In this document: in pieces, positions 28,724 through 37,451 of the stretch | How positions within the stretch are numbered: the first letter of the stretch is position 1 | Layout: every line of letters starts with the position of its first letter | DNA from: CAVPLM01 sp963713545 | GTDB taxonomy: Bacteria; Actinomycetota; Thermoleophilia; RBG-16-64-13 | NCBI GenBank assembly: GCA_963713545.1 | Contig: CAVQME010000009.1 | Location: 1 to 64,000 of the forward strand | DNA: 64,000 nt | Reading direction: 5' to 3' | Made by a program: the position numbers and the translations under genes | The notes under the pieces: model-generated | Seen by the model: only the letters and a program-made list of their open reading frames with translations | What the model was told of the DNA's origin: nothing | Databases searched by the model: none

Positions 28724-29485
28724 TCACACGATGAAGGGCAGCAGGGCCTTTCGCCGCGGGGGATAGTCGGGGAAACTCTCCCGATACCAGCGATGCGTCT
28801 TGATAGCCCGAGGCGCCAGATTGGCGACGGTCCAGACGAAGAAAGCGAGGGCTCCGGGGTTCCAGCAGGCGAGCGCCCAGCCACCCCATTCCACCATCTC
28901 CCCCAGGTAGTTGGGGCACGATACGAAACGGTATCCCCCTCCGTGGGGGATCGTGTAGCCGGTCTGTCCGTCACCCCGCAGGTTGATGAGGACGCGGTCG
29001 GAGTGCTGATTGAGGACGTAGCCGAACCAGAAGAGCAGTGCTCCGACGATGAAGCGGGGGTCGAGGAACCACGACGTCTGCAGTTCGGGGCCGAGGGCGT
29101 AGAGATAGCGGGCGTTCAGATAGCCGTTGCCGATGTTGAAGCACGCACCCATGACGACGACAGACGCCGTGATGCTGGGCCGGCTGCTGTGGAGGCGGAA
29201 CGGGTAGACGAAGGCACGGTGCAGGTAGTGCGCAACCCAGAACAGGAGCAGGACCAACCCCACGGGGTTCGACTTCCTATCGCTGACCGCCCAGATGATG
29301 ACGAAGGTGAGGAGCGCGGGTGCCTCCATGAGCACCCAGCCCCAGCGGGCGGACATGCGCGGGCCCCAGCCGCCGCGGGTGAAGCGGCCGTAGGGAGCGG
29401 TGACGAAGAAGAGGGCGACGAACGTGACGGCCGCGAGGGCCATCCAGGCGATCACCAGCCAGTGATAGAAGGTCGATTCGTCCAC
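28724..29485 (-). CDS. steroid 5-alpha-reductase/ICMT-fold membrane protein
   Basis: 253 aa from GTG 29485, where the hydrophobic protein begins; the upstream open frame is non-natural. Multiple TM helices with the C-terminal signature of the 5-alpha-reductase family: YVLNQHSDRVLINLR, then GYTIPHGGGYRFVSCPNYLGEMVEW and a final HRWYRESFPDYP, which bind NADPH in relatives. Family members reduce enone lipids or steroids at the membrane. The bacterial substrate is unknown; polyprenyl or sterol-like lipids are possible. Divergent from the AEC carrier gene at 29633. Confidence 0.85.
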   Translation of the reverse strand: MDESTFYHWLVIAWMALAAVTFVALFFVTAPYGRFTRGGWGPRMSARWGWVLMEAPALLTFVIIWAVSDRKSNPVGLVLLLFWVAHYLHRAFVYPFRLHSSRPSITASVVVMGACFNIGNGYLNARYLYALGPELQTSWFLDPRFIVGALLFWFGYVLNQHSDRVLINLRGDGQTGYTIPHGGGYRFVSCPNYLGEMVEWGGWALACWNPGALAFFVWTVANLAPRAIKTHRWYRESFPDYPPRRKALLPFIV

Positions 29486-29632
29486 TGCCGGACTTATACC
29501 ACGCGCCGCACCCTTGCAGATAGCGCGGCGTCCTCCGTTTGATGCGGCGCTCTTCTGTCCGGCGCGGCGCCTCAGACCCGGCGTCGCCCGTCGCCCTAGC
29601 GGCGACGGGCGCGGGCAGTGTACGCTGGCACG

Positions 29633-30514
29633 ATGCAGGAGATCGTAGCCATCGTACTCCCGACGTTCTTCACCGTCGCCCTCGGCTATCTGTTCAGCAG
29701 AGTCACGCGGCTGAGTTCTGCAGTGCTGATCGACGTGGCACTGTATATAGCCATCCCCTGCCTGGTGGTGACGTCGATGCTCTCCACTCCCATCGTCATG
29801 AGCGAGGCCGTGGAGCTGTGGGCCTCCTCTCTGCTCGTCATGGGGGGGACGTTCGTAGTGGCCCGCATCGTCTTTGCCCTCTCCAGGTCGAAGCACTCCG
29901 CTCTCTATCTGGCCATCGTCTTCGCGAACCTCGTCAACATCCCCTTTCCCATCATCTACCTGGCCTTCGGGGCCGAGGGGCTGGCCAGAGCCGCGCTCTT
30001 CTACATGCCTAACGGCATATTGGTCTACTCGGTGGGCATGTATGTCGCCGCCGGGCAGTCCGATCTCAAGCAGGGCCTGCGGGTGATGCTGCGCACGCCC
30101 CTGATCTACGCGGCGGTGCTCGGTCTCGTGCTCAACCTGGCCGGGGTCGTCCTCCCCGACCTGGTGATGAACTCTCTCAAGTTCGTGGGCCAGGCAGGGG
30201 CGCCGCTCATCTTGCTGGTATTGGGGATGAGCATCGGCAAGATCCGGCCGGCCAACCTTCCCCTGACGCTGACCGCGGGCGTGCTTCGTATGGGGGGAGG
30301 GTTCGCCTTCGGTCTGCTCGCCGTGTGGCTTCTGGGGATCACCGGGGTCGCCCGGTCGGTGGTGGTCTTCGAAGCGGCCATGCCGTCAGCGGTCATGGTG
30401 GCGATCATGGCTACCAAGTACAAGAACGAGGCCGAGCTGGTCTCGTCGGTGGTCTTGACCACGACGCTGGCCAGCATAGTCGCGATACCGGTGTTGCTGT
30501 ACTACCTGATGTGA
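29633..30514 (+). CDS. AEC family (auxin efflux carrier/malate permease-like) transporter
   Basis: 293 aa from ATG 29633. Ten hydrophobic helices in two blocks of five around a central loop, with typical features: IALPCL-like IAIPCLVVTSML in helix 2, VFANLVNIPFPI, and a second-half APLILLVLGMSIG. C-terminal AAMPSAVMVAIMATKY matches family members that carry malate or other carboxylates. Weak ribosome site. The gene is not tightly linked to neighbours; the DrrAB-like genes follow after 50 bases. Confidence 0.88.
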   Translation: MQEIVAIVLPTFFTVALGYLFSRVTRLSSAVLIDVALYIAIPCLVVTSMLSTPIVMSEAVELWASSLLVMGGTFVVARIVFALSRSKHSALYLAIVFANLVNIPFPIIYLAFGAEGLARAALFYMPNGILVYSVGMYVAAGQSDLKQGLRVMLRTPLIYAAVLGLVLNLAGVVLPDLVMNSLKFVGQAGAPLILLVLGMSIGKIRPANLPLTLTAGVLRMGGGFAFGLLAVWLLGITGVARSVVVFEAAMPSAVMVAIMATKYKNEAELVSSVVLTTTLASIVAIPVLLYYLM

Positions 30515-30564
30515 GCACGAGGTGAGCAGAGAGGGCGCACGTGACGTAAGGGGGGATGTTCAGG

Positions 30565-31539
30565 ATGGGAACCAATGACGGCGACCGAAGCATCATCGCC
30601 GAGGGTATCACCCGCGATTTCGCGGATCTGAGGGCGGTCGACAACGTCGACCTGGATATCGGCTCCGGCCAGATCTTCGGCTTCTTGGGGCCCAACGGCT
30701 CGGGCAAGACCACGACGGTCAAGATGCTCACCACCATCCTCGCCCTTACGGCCGGTTCCGCTCGGGTGGCCGGCTTCGACGTGGTCACCGAGTCGCACGA
30801 GGTGCGCGCGCGCATCGGGGTGGCGCTACAGGAGGTGGGCCTGGATCAGCTCATGACCGCGCACGAGCTACTGGTGCTCCAATCTCGCCTCTTCTCGGCG
30901 GACTCTGCCGCCGCAAGAGCCAAGGCCGAACGGCTTCTGAAGACGGTGGGTCTCGACGATGTCGATCCCAAGAAGCGGGTGGGCCAATACTCGGGCGGGA
31001 TGAAGCGCCGGCTCGACCTGGCCCTAGCGCTGGTCAACGATCCCGACATCCTGTTTCTCGACGAGCCCACCACCGGCCTCGACCCGGTCAGCCGCCTCAC
31101 GATCTGGGAGGAGGTGCGCCGGCTCAACGAGGAGCGGGGAATGACCATATTCCTCACCACTCAGTATCTGGAGGAGGCCGACAAGCTCGCCCACGAGGTG
31201 GCCATCATCAACCGGGGCCGGATCGCGGCTCGCGGCGCTCCCCGCGATCTCAAGAAGGAGATAGGCAGCGAGGTCGTGACGCTCAGCTTCGCCTCTTCGG
31301 AGCTCGCGGAGCGTGCCGACGCCGCTCTTGCGGAGCTGTCACCCAAGCGACAGACCGTGGAGCGCGACCTGCTCTGCTACTTCACGGCGGCGGCCGACAA
31401 GCTCCCCGGGCTGATCCGGGCTTTGGACGAGGCCCAGATCCCCTTGGAGGCCCTCACCCTGAGCGAGCCGACCCTCGACGACGTGTTCTTGAAGGCGACC
31501 GGTCATCGCTTGGCCGGCTCGGAGGAGGAGGCATCATGA
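30565..31539 (+). CDS. ABC transporter ATP-binding protein, DrrA family
   Basis: 324 aa. Walker A FLGPNGSGKTTT, signature YSGGMKRRLDLA, Walker B ILFLDEPTTGLDP, H-loop equivalent LTTQYLEEAD with Gln instead of His, as seen in DrrA-type drug exporters, and a C-terminal SEPTLDDVFLKATGH motif typical of the family. Start ATG 30565 is preferred over ATG 30556 because the AAGGGGGG ribosome site then has a nine-base spacing. Overlaps the permease gene by ATGA. Likely exports a lipid or hydrophobic compound, possibly for drug resistance. Confidence 0.93.
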   Translation: MGTNDGDRSIIAEGITRDFADLRAVDNVDLDIGSGQIFGFLGPNGSGKTTTVKMLTTILALTAGSARVAGFDVVTESHEVRARIGVALQEVGLDQLMTAHELLVLQSRLFSADSAAARAKAERLLKTVGLDDVDPKKRVGQYSGGMKRRLDLALALVNDPDILFLDEPTTGLDPVSRLTIWEEVRRLNEERGMTIFLTTQYLEEADKLAHEVAIINRGRIAARGAPRDLKKEIGSEVVTLSFASSELAERADAALAELSPKRQTVERDLLCYFTAAADKLPGLIRALDEAQIPLEALTLSEPTLDDVFLKATGHRLAGSEEEAS

Positions 31540-32297
31540 CCGACGTTCTGCTCCTTGTCTGGCGATCTCTGCGGGGCAGCCTGCGCACACCGGTAGCCCT
31601 CATACCAAACATCGCCATCAGCGTGTTCTTCCTGTTCGTCTTCAACTCCGGCCTGTCCTCGGTGGCCCAGCTGCCCGGCTTCAAAGGCTCCTATCTGGCC
31701 TTCATCATCCCAGTCTCAATCGTCTCCGCCTCGGTGGGAGGAGCGGGCATAGCCGGCCAGGCACTCGTGACCGACATCGAGTCGGGATACTTCACGAAGC
31801 TGCTTCTCACCCCAGCCTCGCGACTCTCTCTGATCTGGGGGCCGATGATCGCGGGAGCCATCATCCTGGTCGGTCAGGTGGTGCTGATCCTGGCCCTGGG
31901 GGTGGGTCTGGGCCTGAGAGCCGCCGCCGGCCCCGCCGGGCTGATAATCGTGCTGGTGTTCGCCTTTTTGTGGGGCATGGCCTTCGCCGGCTACGCGGTG
32001 TTCGTGGCCCTTAAGACCAAGAGCGGAGCGGCAGCTCAGGCAGCCACCTTCGCCTTCTTCCCGCTGATCTTCCTCTCGACCACTTTCGTCCCCAAGGAAT
32101 ACATCGGTGCGACATGGCTCAAGTGGGCGGCGACCGTCAACCCCACCACATACATCTACGACGCCATGCGTTCGCTGCTGATCGACGGTTGGGTGATCAA
32201 GCCGCTTCTGATCGGGCTGGCGGTCATGCTGGGCTTTGCCACCCTTACCGGGTTGCTGGCGCTCCGCGCGGCTGGTCGGGCGACCCAGCTGGGATAG
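31536..32297 (+). CDS. ABC-2 type exporter permease, DrrB-like
   Basis: 253 aa with six TM helices. The ABC-2 signature is visible in the C-terminal half (LIFLSTTFVPKEYIGATWLKWAATVNPTTY shape; shorter motif FVPKEY and NPTTYIYDAMR). Starts with ATGA overlap on the ATPase gene, so the two are produced together and form a DrrAB-like half-transporter pair. Confidence 0.92.
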   Translation: MTDVLLLVWRSLRGSLRTPVALIPNIAISVFFLFVFNSGLSSVAQLPGFKGSYLAFIIPVSIVSASVGGAGIAGQALVTDIESGYFTKLLLTPASRLSLIWGPMIAGAIILVGQVVLILALGVGLGLRAAAGPAGLIIVLVFAFLWGMAFAGYAVFVALKTKSGAAAQAATFAFFPLIFLSTTFVPKEYIGATWLKWAATVNPTTYIYDAMRSLLIDGWVIKPLLIGLAVMLGFATLTGLLALRAAGRATQLG

Positions 32298-32543
32298 GGC
32301 CTCCGGCCGCGAACTGACTACGCCCGACGCGAGTCGGCGGCGCCGGCACGCCCGCACGGTGCCGGTCCGCGCGGACAGCGACTATTCAAGCCTGGGTTCC
32401 GTTAGACGGGATGTCGATGCGTCTGGCGGTATTCGGCCCTGAAAGGGCTGTCAGTCGCGGCTCTCTTGGTCCTCTCTCCTAATAAGAACGAGTATTCTGA
32501 AAAAAGGATGGCATAACTGCGTGGCTATAGGAGGTCAGACCAA

Positions 32544-33627
32544 GTGACCAAACGTCCCCGATTCCTGCTTATCGTCCTGTAGCATCGCGATCGCGGCCTT
32601 TGCTCTTGCCGCTCTCGCTGGGTGCGGAGGATCGACCACCACCACCAGCGGACCGGCGACCACGACCGCGGCGGCCGACACCACGACCACGATCTCGCAG
32701 ACCACGACCACAGCCGCGCCGGTCTCGACCGCGGCCGGCGGTCCGCCAGCGGGCCAGGGGCCGCAGGGAGGCATGAGCGGCGCCGACACCAGTTCGATCG
32801 AGAACAAATACATGGATCTAGCCTACGCCGATGCCTCAGCAGCCCAGAAGCTCGACATCTATCTGCCCAACACGGGCGACGGTCCCTTCCCGGTCATCGT
32901 GTCTATTCACGGGGGCGCCTTTCTCATGGGCGACAAGGCCGGCGGTGAACTGACCCCGATGCTGGCGGCTCTCGACCGCGGCTACTCCGTGGTGTCGATC
33001 AACTACCGACTGAGCCCCGAGGCCAAGTTCCCCGCCCAGGTCAACGACGTCAAAGCAGCGATCCGCTACATCCGGGCGAACGCGGCTACGTACAACCTCG
33101 ATCCCGACAGGATCGCGGCCTGGGGCGCTTCCGCGGGCGGCTATCTTGCCGCCATGTTGGGAACATCGGGCGGGGTAGCGGACCTGGAGGACACGAGCCA
33201 GGGCAGCCCGGAACAGTCGAGCTCCGTTCAGGCCGTGGTGGACTGGTTCGGGCCCATCAGTTTCCTCGACATGGATGAGCAGTACACGGCGAGCGGGACC
33301 GGACCCGCGAACCATAGCGCCGCCGACTCCCCGGAATCGCAACTACTGGGCAGTGCCCTGACAGACGTGCCGGAGCTGGTGAAGACGGCGGACCCGACTA
33401 CCTACATCACGAGCGACGATCCGCCCTTCCTCATCGAGCACGGCACCGCGGATGCCAACGTGCCTGTCGAGCAGTCGATCAACTTCGCCGACGCGCTAAC
33501 CAAGGTGCTCGGGGCCGAGGCGGTAACGCTCGAGCTACTCGAAGGTGCAGGTCACGCTGACGCTCAGTTCACGACCACCGAGAACATCACCCTGGTGCTC
33601 GACTGGCTGGATGCGCACCTGAAGTAA
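32544..33627 (+). CDS. secreted lipoprotein esterase/feruloyl-esterase-like alpha/beta hydrolase (one frameshift)
   Basis: GTG 32544 follows AGGAGG. The frame reads MTKRPRFLLIVL and hits TAG; skipping one base near 32580 continues SIAIAAFALAALAGCGGSTT, a lipoprotein signal with Cys lipobox and Thr linker, in phase with the hydrolase. Joined length about 360 aa. The catalytic domain has oxyanion HGGAF, nucleophile elbow GASAGGY, the acid in HGTADANVPVEQS and the His in EGAGHAD. Members hydrolyse acyl or feruloyl esters outside the cell. Without the joined N-terminus the protein would start at ATG 32773 and remain cytosolic; the signal peptide is coherent, so an indel is more likely. Confidence 0.85.
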
Positions 33628-33651
33628 GGGATAAACAAGAGCGGTGAAGGA

Positions 33652-33682
33652 GCGGCCCGGCTGCCGGTGGCAGCCGGGCCGC
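33652..33682 (+). terminator. hairpin terminator after esterase
   Basis: Perfect 14-base stem GCGGCCCGGCTGCC / GGCAGCCGGGCCGC with a GGT loop, 24 bases after the esterase stop; followed only by ACACCTTCTT, so no strong T tract. Confidence 0.65.
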
Positions 33683-33859
33683 ACACCTTCTTGCGGCGGG
33701 CCTCCGACCTGAGCGCCGCTTCCCCGCTGTTTGAGGCAGAGAGGACGTCCGGCGACCAGCATCGTGCTGCGGCTGGTAGGATGCTTGTGGCGCGGGCGGT
33801 CGACCCGGCAGGCGCCCGACCGCGAAGACGTGGATGTGGCCGGGACAAGGAGTCCGTGG

Positions 33860-35557
33860 GTGGAGAGCGTCAACGAGAATAGAGCGGGAGAAGATCCGAT
33901 TGAGGGCCGCACCGTCGGGCGTCCCCAACCGTTTCTTCGTTCGGGCGCGCCTTTCCGAGTGGCGGCCGTTCTTTTCGACTTCGACGGCACTCTTACCAGG
34001 CCGGATGATCTCGACCTAGCCGGGATCAAGCGCGAGATAGGCTGCCCGCCCGACAAAGGCATCCTCGAGTATCTACGCGAGACCGAGGACGTCGAAGAAC
34101 GGCGACGCTACGAGGCCTTCCTGCAAGAGGCGGAGAAGGAGGCGGCTGCTCGGGCCATACCGGGTGACGGCGCGGAGGCCCTGGTCGACTACCTGCGGAC
34201 ACAGAACATCCCCATGGCCATCATCACCCGCAACGCCGGTGTGAGCGTGCACAAGGCGCTGGAGCGTTTCGCGGGAGTCGGCCCGGCCGATTTCGCGCTG
34301 ATAGTCTCGCGCGATCTGCCCTTCGATCCCAAGCCCTTCCCGGACGGAGTCCTGTACGTGGCCGAAGAGCTGGACGTGGACCCCGGGGAGCTGCTCGTGA
34401 TCGGTGACCACGCCTTCGATATCGAGGCCGGCAAGCGGGCTGGGACCCTGACGATGTTCGTGTGCAACGGTCTCTTGGAGGATCCTCCCTCCGCCGGAGC
34501 GGACTTCGTGGTGGCCGATCTGAGAGAGGCGCAGTCGATGATCCGCTACGGCGTGCCGCTACCGGTGGGCAAGTTACCCTCCGACCTGCTCGAACTCAGC
34601 TTGGCCGGGATCGTGCCGGACGACCCCAGCGTGCTGGTGGGCGCCGGGATAGGGGAGGATGCGGCAGCACTGGACTGCGGAGGAGCGCAGACGCTGGTCT
34701 TAGCCTCCGACCCCATCACGCTGGCCGCGGACTCGCTGGCTCGCTACGCGGTGCTGGCCAACGCCAACGACGTGGCCACCAGCGGCGCGACCCCCCGCTG
34801 GTTTCTCAGCACGCTGCTGTTCCCCTCCGGCTCGAGCGCGTCTGAGGTGCTGGCAGTGGCGCGTGACATCCAGGAGATCTGCGCCGGCTGCGGCATCTCT
34901 CTCTGCGGCGGGCACACGGAGGTAACCGACGCCGTCTCGCGGCCACTCGTGATCGGCACCATGGCCGGGACGGTCGGGGCAGGAGAGCTCATCGACAAAC
35001 GCCTGATGCGCGAAGGCGACCGCGTGCTGCTGACCAAAGGGGTGGCCGTGGAGGGCACGGGCCTGATAGCCCGGGAGTTCGCGCACCGCCTGACCCGGGA
35101 AGGGATGACGCAGGCTGAGATAGCCGAGTGCGCGGCTTTTCTGGAGAGGATGGGGATACTCGACGAAGCTCGCGTGGCTCGGTCCTTTGCCGGGGTGACC
35201 GCTCTGCACGATGTGACCGAGGGGGGTCTAGCCACGGCGGTCAGGGAGCTCGGCGCAGCCGGCGGCCGCCGGCTGCGCGTCCACGTAGACCGCATCCCCG
35301 TCTATCCGCAGACGGCGCGCGTGTGCTCGATCTTGGGCATCGACCCGCTGGGTCTCATCGGTTCGGGGAGTCTTCTCATCACCTGCTCTCCCGCGGTCGC
35401 GGGTCCGCTGACCGCGGCAGTCGCCGCGCTTGGGATCGAGATCACCGATATCGGGGAAGTCCTCGAGCCGGGCGGCGGCATCGAAGCCCTAAAGGACGGC
35501 GTCGCCGTCGAATGGCCCCTGTTTTCGAGAGACGAAGTATCCCGCCTAAGTCGTTAG
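33860..35557 (+). CDS. HAD phosphatase fused to AIR-synthase (HypE/PurM-like) domain
   Basis: 565 aa from GTG 33860 (AAGGAG seven bases before). Residues 30-225: HAD hydrolase with nucleophile FDFDGTL, Ser/Thr motif ITRN, Lys in DPKPFPDG and IGDHAFDIEAG, resembling phosphoglycolate-phosphatase-like enzymes. Residues 240-560: AIR synthase/HypE-like ATP-binding fold with GIGEDAAAL, ASDPITLAADS, ANANDVATSGATPRWFL and HDVTEGGLATAVREL. AIR-synthase relatives make acyl- or thio-phosphate intermediates using ATP. Physical fusion suggests the HAD domain removes or makes the phosphorylated substrate or product, but neither is known. No hyp, pur or sel genes are adjacent. Confidence 0.85.
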   Translation: MESVNENRAGEDPIEGRTVGRPQPFLRSGAPFRVAAVLFDFDGTLTRPDDLDLAGIKREIGCPPDKGILEYLRETEDVEERRRYEAFLQEAEKEAAARAIPGDGAEALVDYLRTQNIPMAIITRNAGVSVHKALERFAGVGPADFALIVSRDLPFDPKPFPDGVLYVAEELDVDPGELLVIGDHAFDIEAGKRAGTLTMFVCNGLLEDPPSAGADFVVADLREAQSMIRYGVPLPVGKLPSDLLELSLAGIVPDDPSVLVGAGIGEDAAALDCGGAQTLVLASDPITLAADSLARYAVLANANDVATSGATPRWFLSTLLFPSGSSASEVLAVARDIQEICAGCGISLCGGHTEVTDAVSRPLVIGTMAGTVGAGELIDKRLMREGDRVLLTKGVAVEGTGLIAREFAHRLTREGMTQAEIAECAAFLERMGILDEARVARSFAGVTALHDVTEGGLATAVRELGAAGGRRLRVHVDRIPVYPQTARVCSILGIDPLGLIGSGSLLITCSPAVAGPLTAAVAALGIEITDIGEVLEPGGGIEALKDGVAVEWPLFSRDEVSRLSR

Positions 35558-35560
35558 GCG

Positions 35561-35590
35561 TTGCCAAATAGTACGGTGATACCGTACAAT
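35561..35590 (+). promoter_or_regulatory. MarR-regulated promoter with embedded operator
   Basis: -35 TTGCCA (35561-35566), 18-base spacer, -10 TACAAT (35585-35590). GTACGGTGATACCGTAC (35571-35587), an inverted repeat of 7+7 bases around GAT, fills the spacer and touches the -10, as expected for an autorepressed MarR operator. The ATG at 35598 is seven bases after the -10 with no ribosome site, so the transcript is probably leaderless. Confidence 0.75.
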
Positions 35591-35597
35591 AGCTGCC

Positions 35598-36047
35598 ATG
35601 ACTTGTGACGGCACACCTTCAGAGCACGATCGGTTCCGTGCCGCCTATTGGCGGGCGCTGCACGATCTAGACACTCTCAGACTGCGCCAGTGGGAGCGTT
35701 CTCAGCTGACGTTGCCACAACTACGCGTTCTCTTCCAGCTACGGCGTACTCCCGGCGTCACCACGGGCCAGTTGGCCCGCGGGCTCGGCATAACAGTGTC
35801 GACCACGAGCGGGCTGGTCTCCAAATTGGCCGACCGTGGACTGGTGGCTCGGGGCAGCAACCAGAGCGACCGCCGGCAGATACCGTTGGAGCTGACCGAG
35901 ACCGGCCAGGAACTGGCGGGAGAGCTGTGCCAGGAGACCCGGCCCTTCCTCGACGAGGTCGCGGGAGAGCTCGGCGATGGTCTGGAGGAGGTCACCGGGG
36001 CGCTCGAGCGACTGGTGGCGGCGAACGCCCGGGTGAGAGAACGATGA
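35598..36047 (+). CDS. MarR family transcriptional regulator
   Basis: 149 aa. Winged helix about 35-100: LPQLRVLFQLRRTPGVTTGQLARGLGITVSTTSGLVSKLADRGL in shape, with LARGLGITVSTTS as recognition region and the wing SNQSDRRQIPLELTETG, a standard MarR wing. Long N- and C-terminal helices for dimerisation. Overlaps the MFS gene (ATGA at 36044-36047). Predicted to bind the palindrome in its own promoter and release it on an effector that the MFS pump exports. Confidence 0.93.
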   Translation: MTCDGTPSEHDRFRAAYWRALHDLDTLRLRQWERSQLTLPQLRVLFQLRRTPGVTTGQLARGLGITVSTTSGLVSKLADRGLVARGSNQSDRRQIPLELTETGQELAGELCQETRPFLDEVAGELGDGLEEVTGALERLVAANARVRER

Positions 36048-37378
36048 GCCTGGCGAAGAAAGGCCTGGGGGCGGCGGCTCACGGCGTCCGCTCGCTCGGC
36101 AACCGCAACTATCGCCTCTTCTGGTTCGGTCAATTGTTGTCTCTGGGCGGGACCTGGATGCAGGATGTGGCCCTCAGCTGGTTGGTGCTCAGCCTGACCG
36201 ATTCTCCGGTAGCCCTCGGCCTGACCATGGCCATCCGTTTCCTTCCCGTGCTCCTTTTCTCACTCCACGGCGGGGTGCTTGCAGACCGCCTGCCCAAGCG
36301 GCAAACGATCATCGTGGCCGAAGTGATACAGCTCCTGGTCGCCCTGACACTCGCGATCCTCACCTCGACGGAACTCGTGACCGTGACCCTCATCTACGCG
36401 CTGGCCGCGGTGCGGGGCATGGTCGACGCGGTGGAGGGTCCCACCCGTCAGGCTTTCGTTCCCGAGATGGTGGGGACGGAGGACCTGTCGAACGCGATCG
36501 CCCTCAACTCGACCCAGTTCAACGCCGCCCGCATGGCTGGGCCGGCCATCGGTGCCGTGGTCATAAGCACCATGGGGATCGCCGCCTGCTTCTACCTGAA
36601 CGCCCTCAGCTTCCTGGCGGTGATAGGTGCTCTCCTGGCCATGCGTCCGAGCGAGCTGCACACCGTGCCGCGAGCCCCTCGAGACAACTCGTCCCGCCAA
36701 CTGAAAGAGGGCTTCCGCTACGCCCGCTCCACCCCCGAAGTGGTCGTGATCCTCATTGTGATGGGCGCCATCGGAGCCTTCGGCTACAACTTCCAGACTC
36801 TTCTACCGCTGGTGACGAAGTACGTCCTCGACTCGGGAGCCACCACCCTGGCTCTCCTCACCACGTCCATGGGGGTGGGTTCGATAGTGGCCGGGGCCGT
36901 CGTGGCCTACCGGGGAAAACTGAGCCAGCGCCTGCTTCTTGCCGCGGCCGGCGGCTTCGTGGTACTGCTGGCGCTTGTGGGACTCTCTTCCCAGGCGGGT
37001 GTGACCGCCGTGCTCTTGTTCATGATCGGTTTCGCCGGAGTCCTCTTCATGACGACCGCGAACACGCGTCTGCAGCTGTCGGTGCCCGGGCACATGAGGG
37101 GGCGGGTGATGGGTATCTACGCCCTGCTCTTTGTGGGCACCACCCCCATCGGTAGTCTGCTCATCGGGCAGATGGCTGAGCGTGTGGGCGTGCAGACGAC
37201 CGTCCTTGCTATGGCCGGTCTCTGCGGGGCCGGTGTGGTCGCTGGGCTGGTGTACGCTCGTCGCACCGCCCCCCTGACTGGGGGAGGAGGCCGGATGGTC
37301 CCGGTGCTCTCAGGCGAGACCCGGCAGCGGGCGCTGGAGCACGGTGACGTTGTGGAGGAAGGCAGGAGACCGGCGTAA
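36044..37378 (+). CDS. MFS exporter (MFS_3/EntS-like)
   Basis: 444 aa. Twelve TM helices; N-terminal NRNYRLFWFGQLLSLGGTWMQ and the loop ADRLPKRQTIIVAEV are typical of MFS_3-type exporters such as EntS, as is EGPTRQAFVPEMVG between helices 4 and 5. Probable drug or metabolite efflux, controlled by the co-transcribed MarR protein with which it shares an ATGA junction. Proton-driven by family analogy. Confidence 0.92.
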   Translation: MSLAKKGLGAAAHGVRSLGNRNYRLFWFGQLLSLGGTWMQDVALSWLVLSLTDSPVALGLTMAIRFLPVLLFSLHGGVLADRLPKRQTIIVAEVIQLLVALTLAILTSTELVTVTLIYALAAVRGMVDAVEGPTRQAFVPEMVGTEDLSNAIALNSTQFNAARMAGPAIGAVVISTMGIAACFYLNALSFLAVIGALLAMRPSELHTVPRAPRDNSSRQLKEGFRYARSTPEVVVILIVMGAIGAFGYNFQTLLPLVTKYVLDSGATTLALLTTSMGVGSIVAGAVVAYRGKLSQRLLLAAAGGFVVLLALVGLSSQAGVTAVLLFMIGFAGVLFMTTANTRLQLSVPGHMRGRVMGIYALLFVGTTPIGSLLIGQMAERVGVQTTVLAMAGLCGAGVVAGLVYARRTAPLTGGGGRMVPVLSGETRQRALEHGDVVEEGRRPA

Positions 37379-37451
37379 GCTGGAGAGGAGGCTCAGCGCG
37401 GGCTCACCGGGCGAGCATGGCGTAGGGGGTGCGAGGTGAAACGGCGGAGGC

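Noticed and set aside
33731..33859. Upstream extension of the HAD-AIR ORF to 33731
   Set aside because: The residues are Arg-rich and unlike the family; a good ribosome site precedes GTG 33860.
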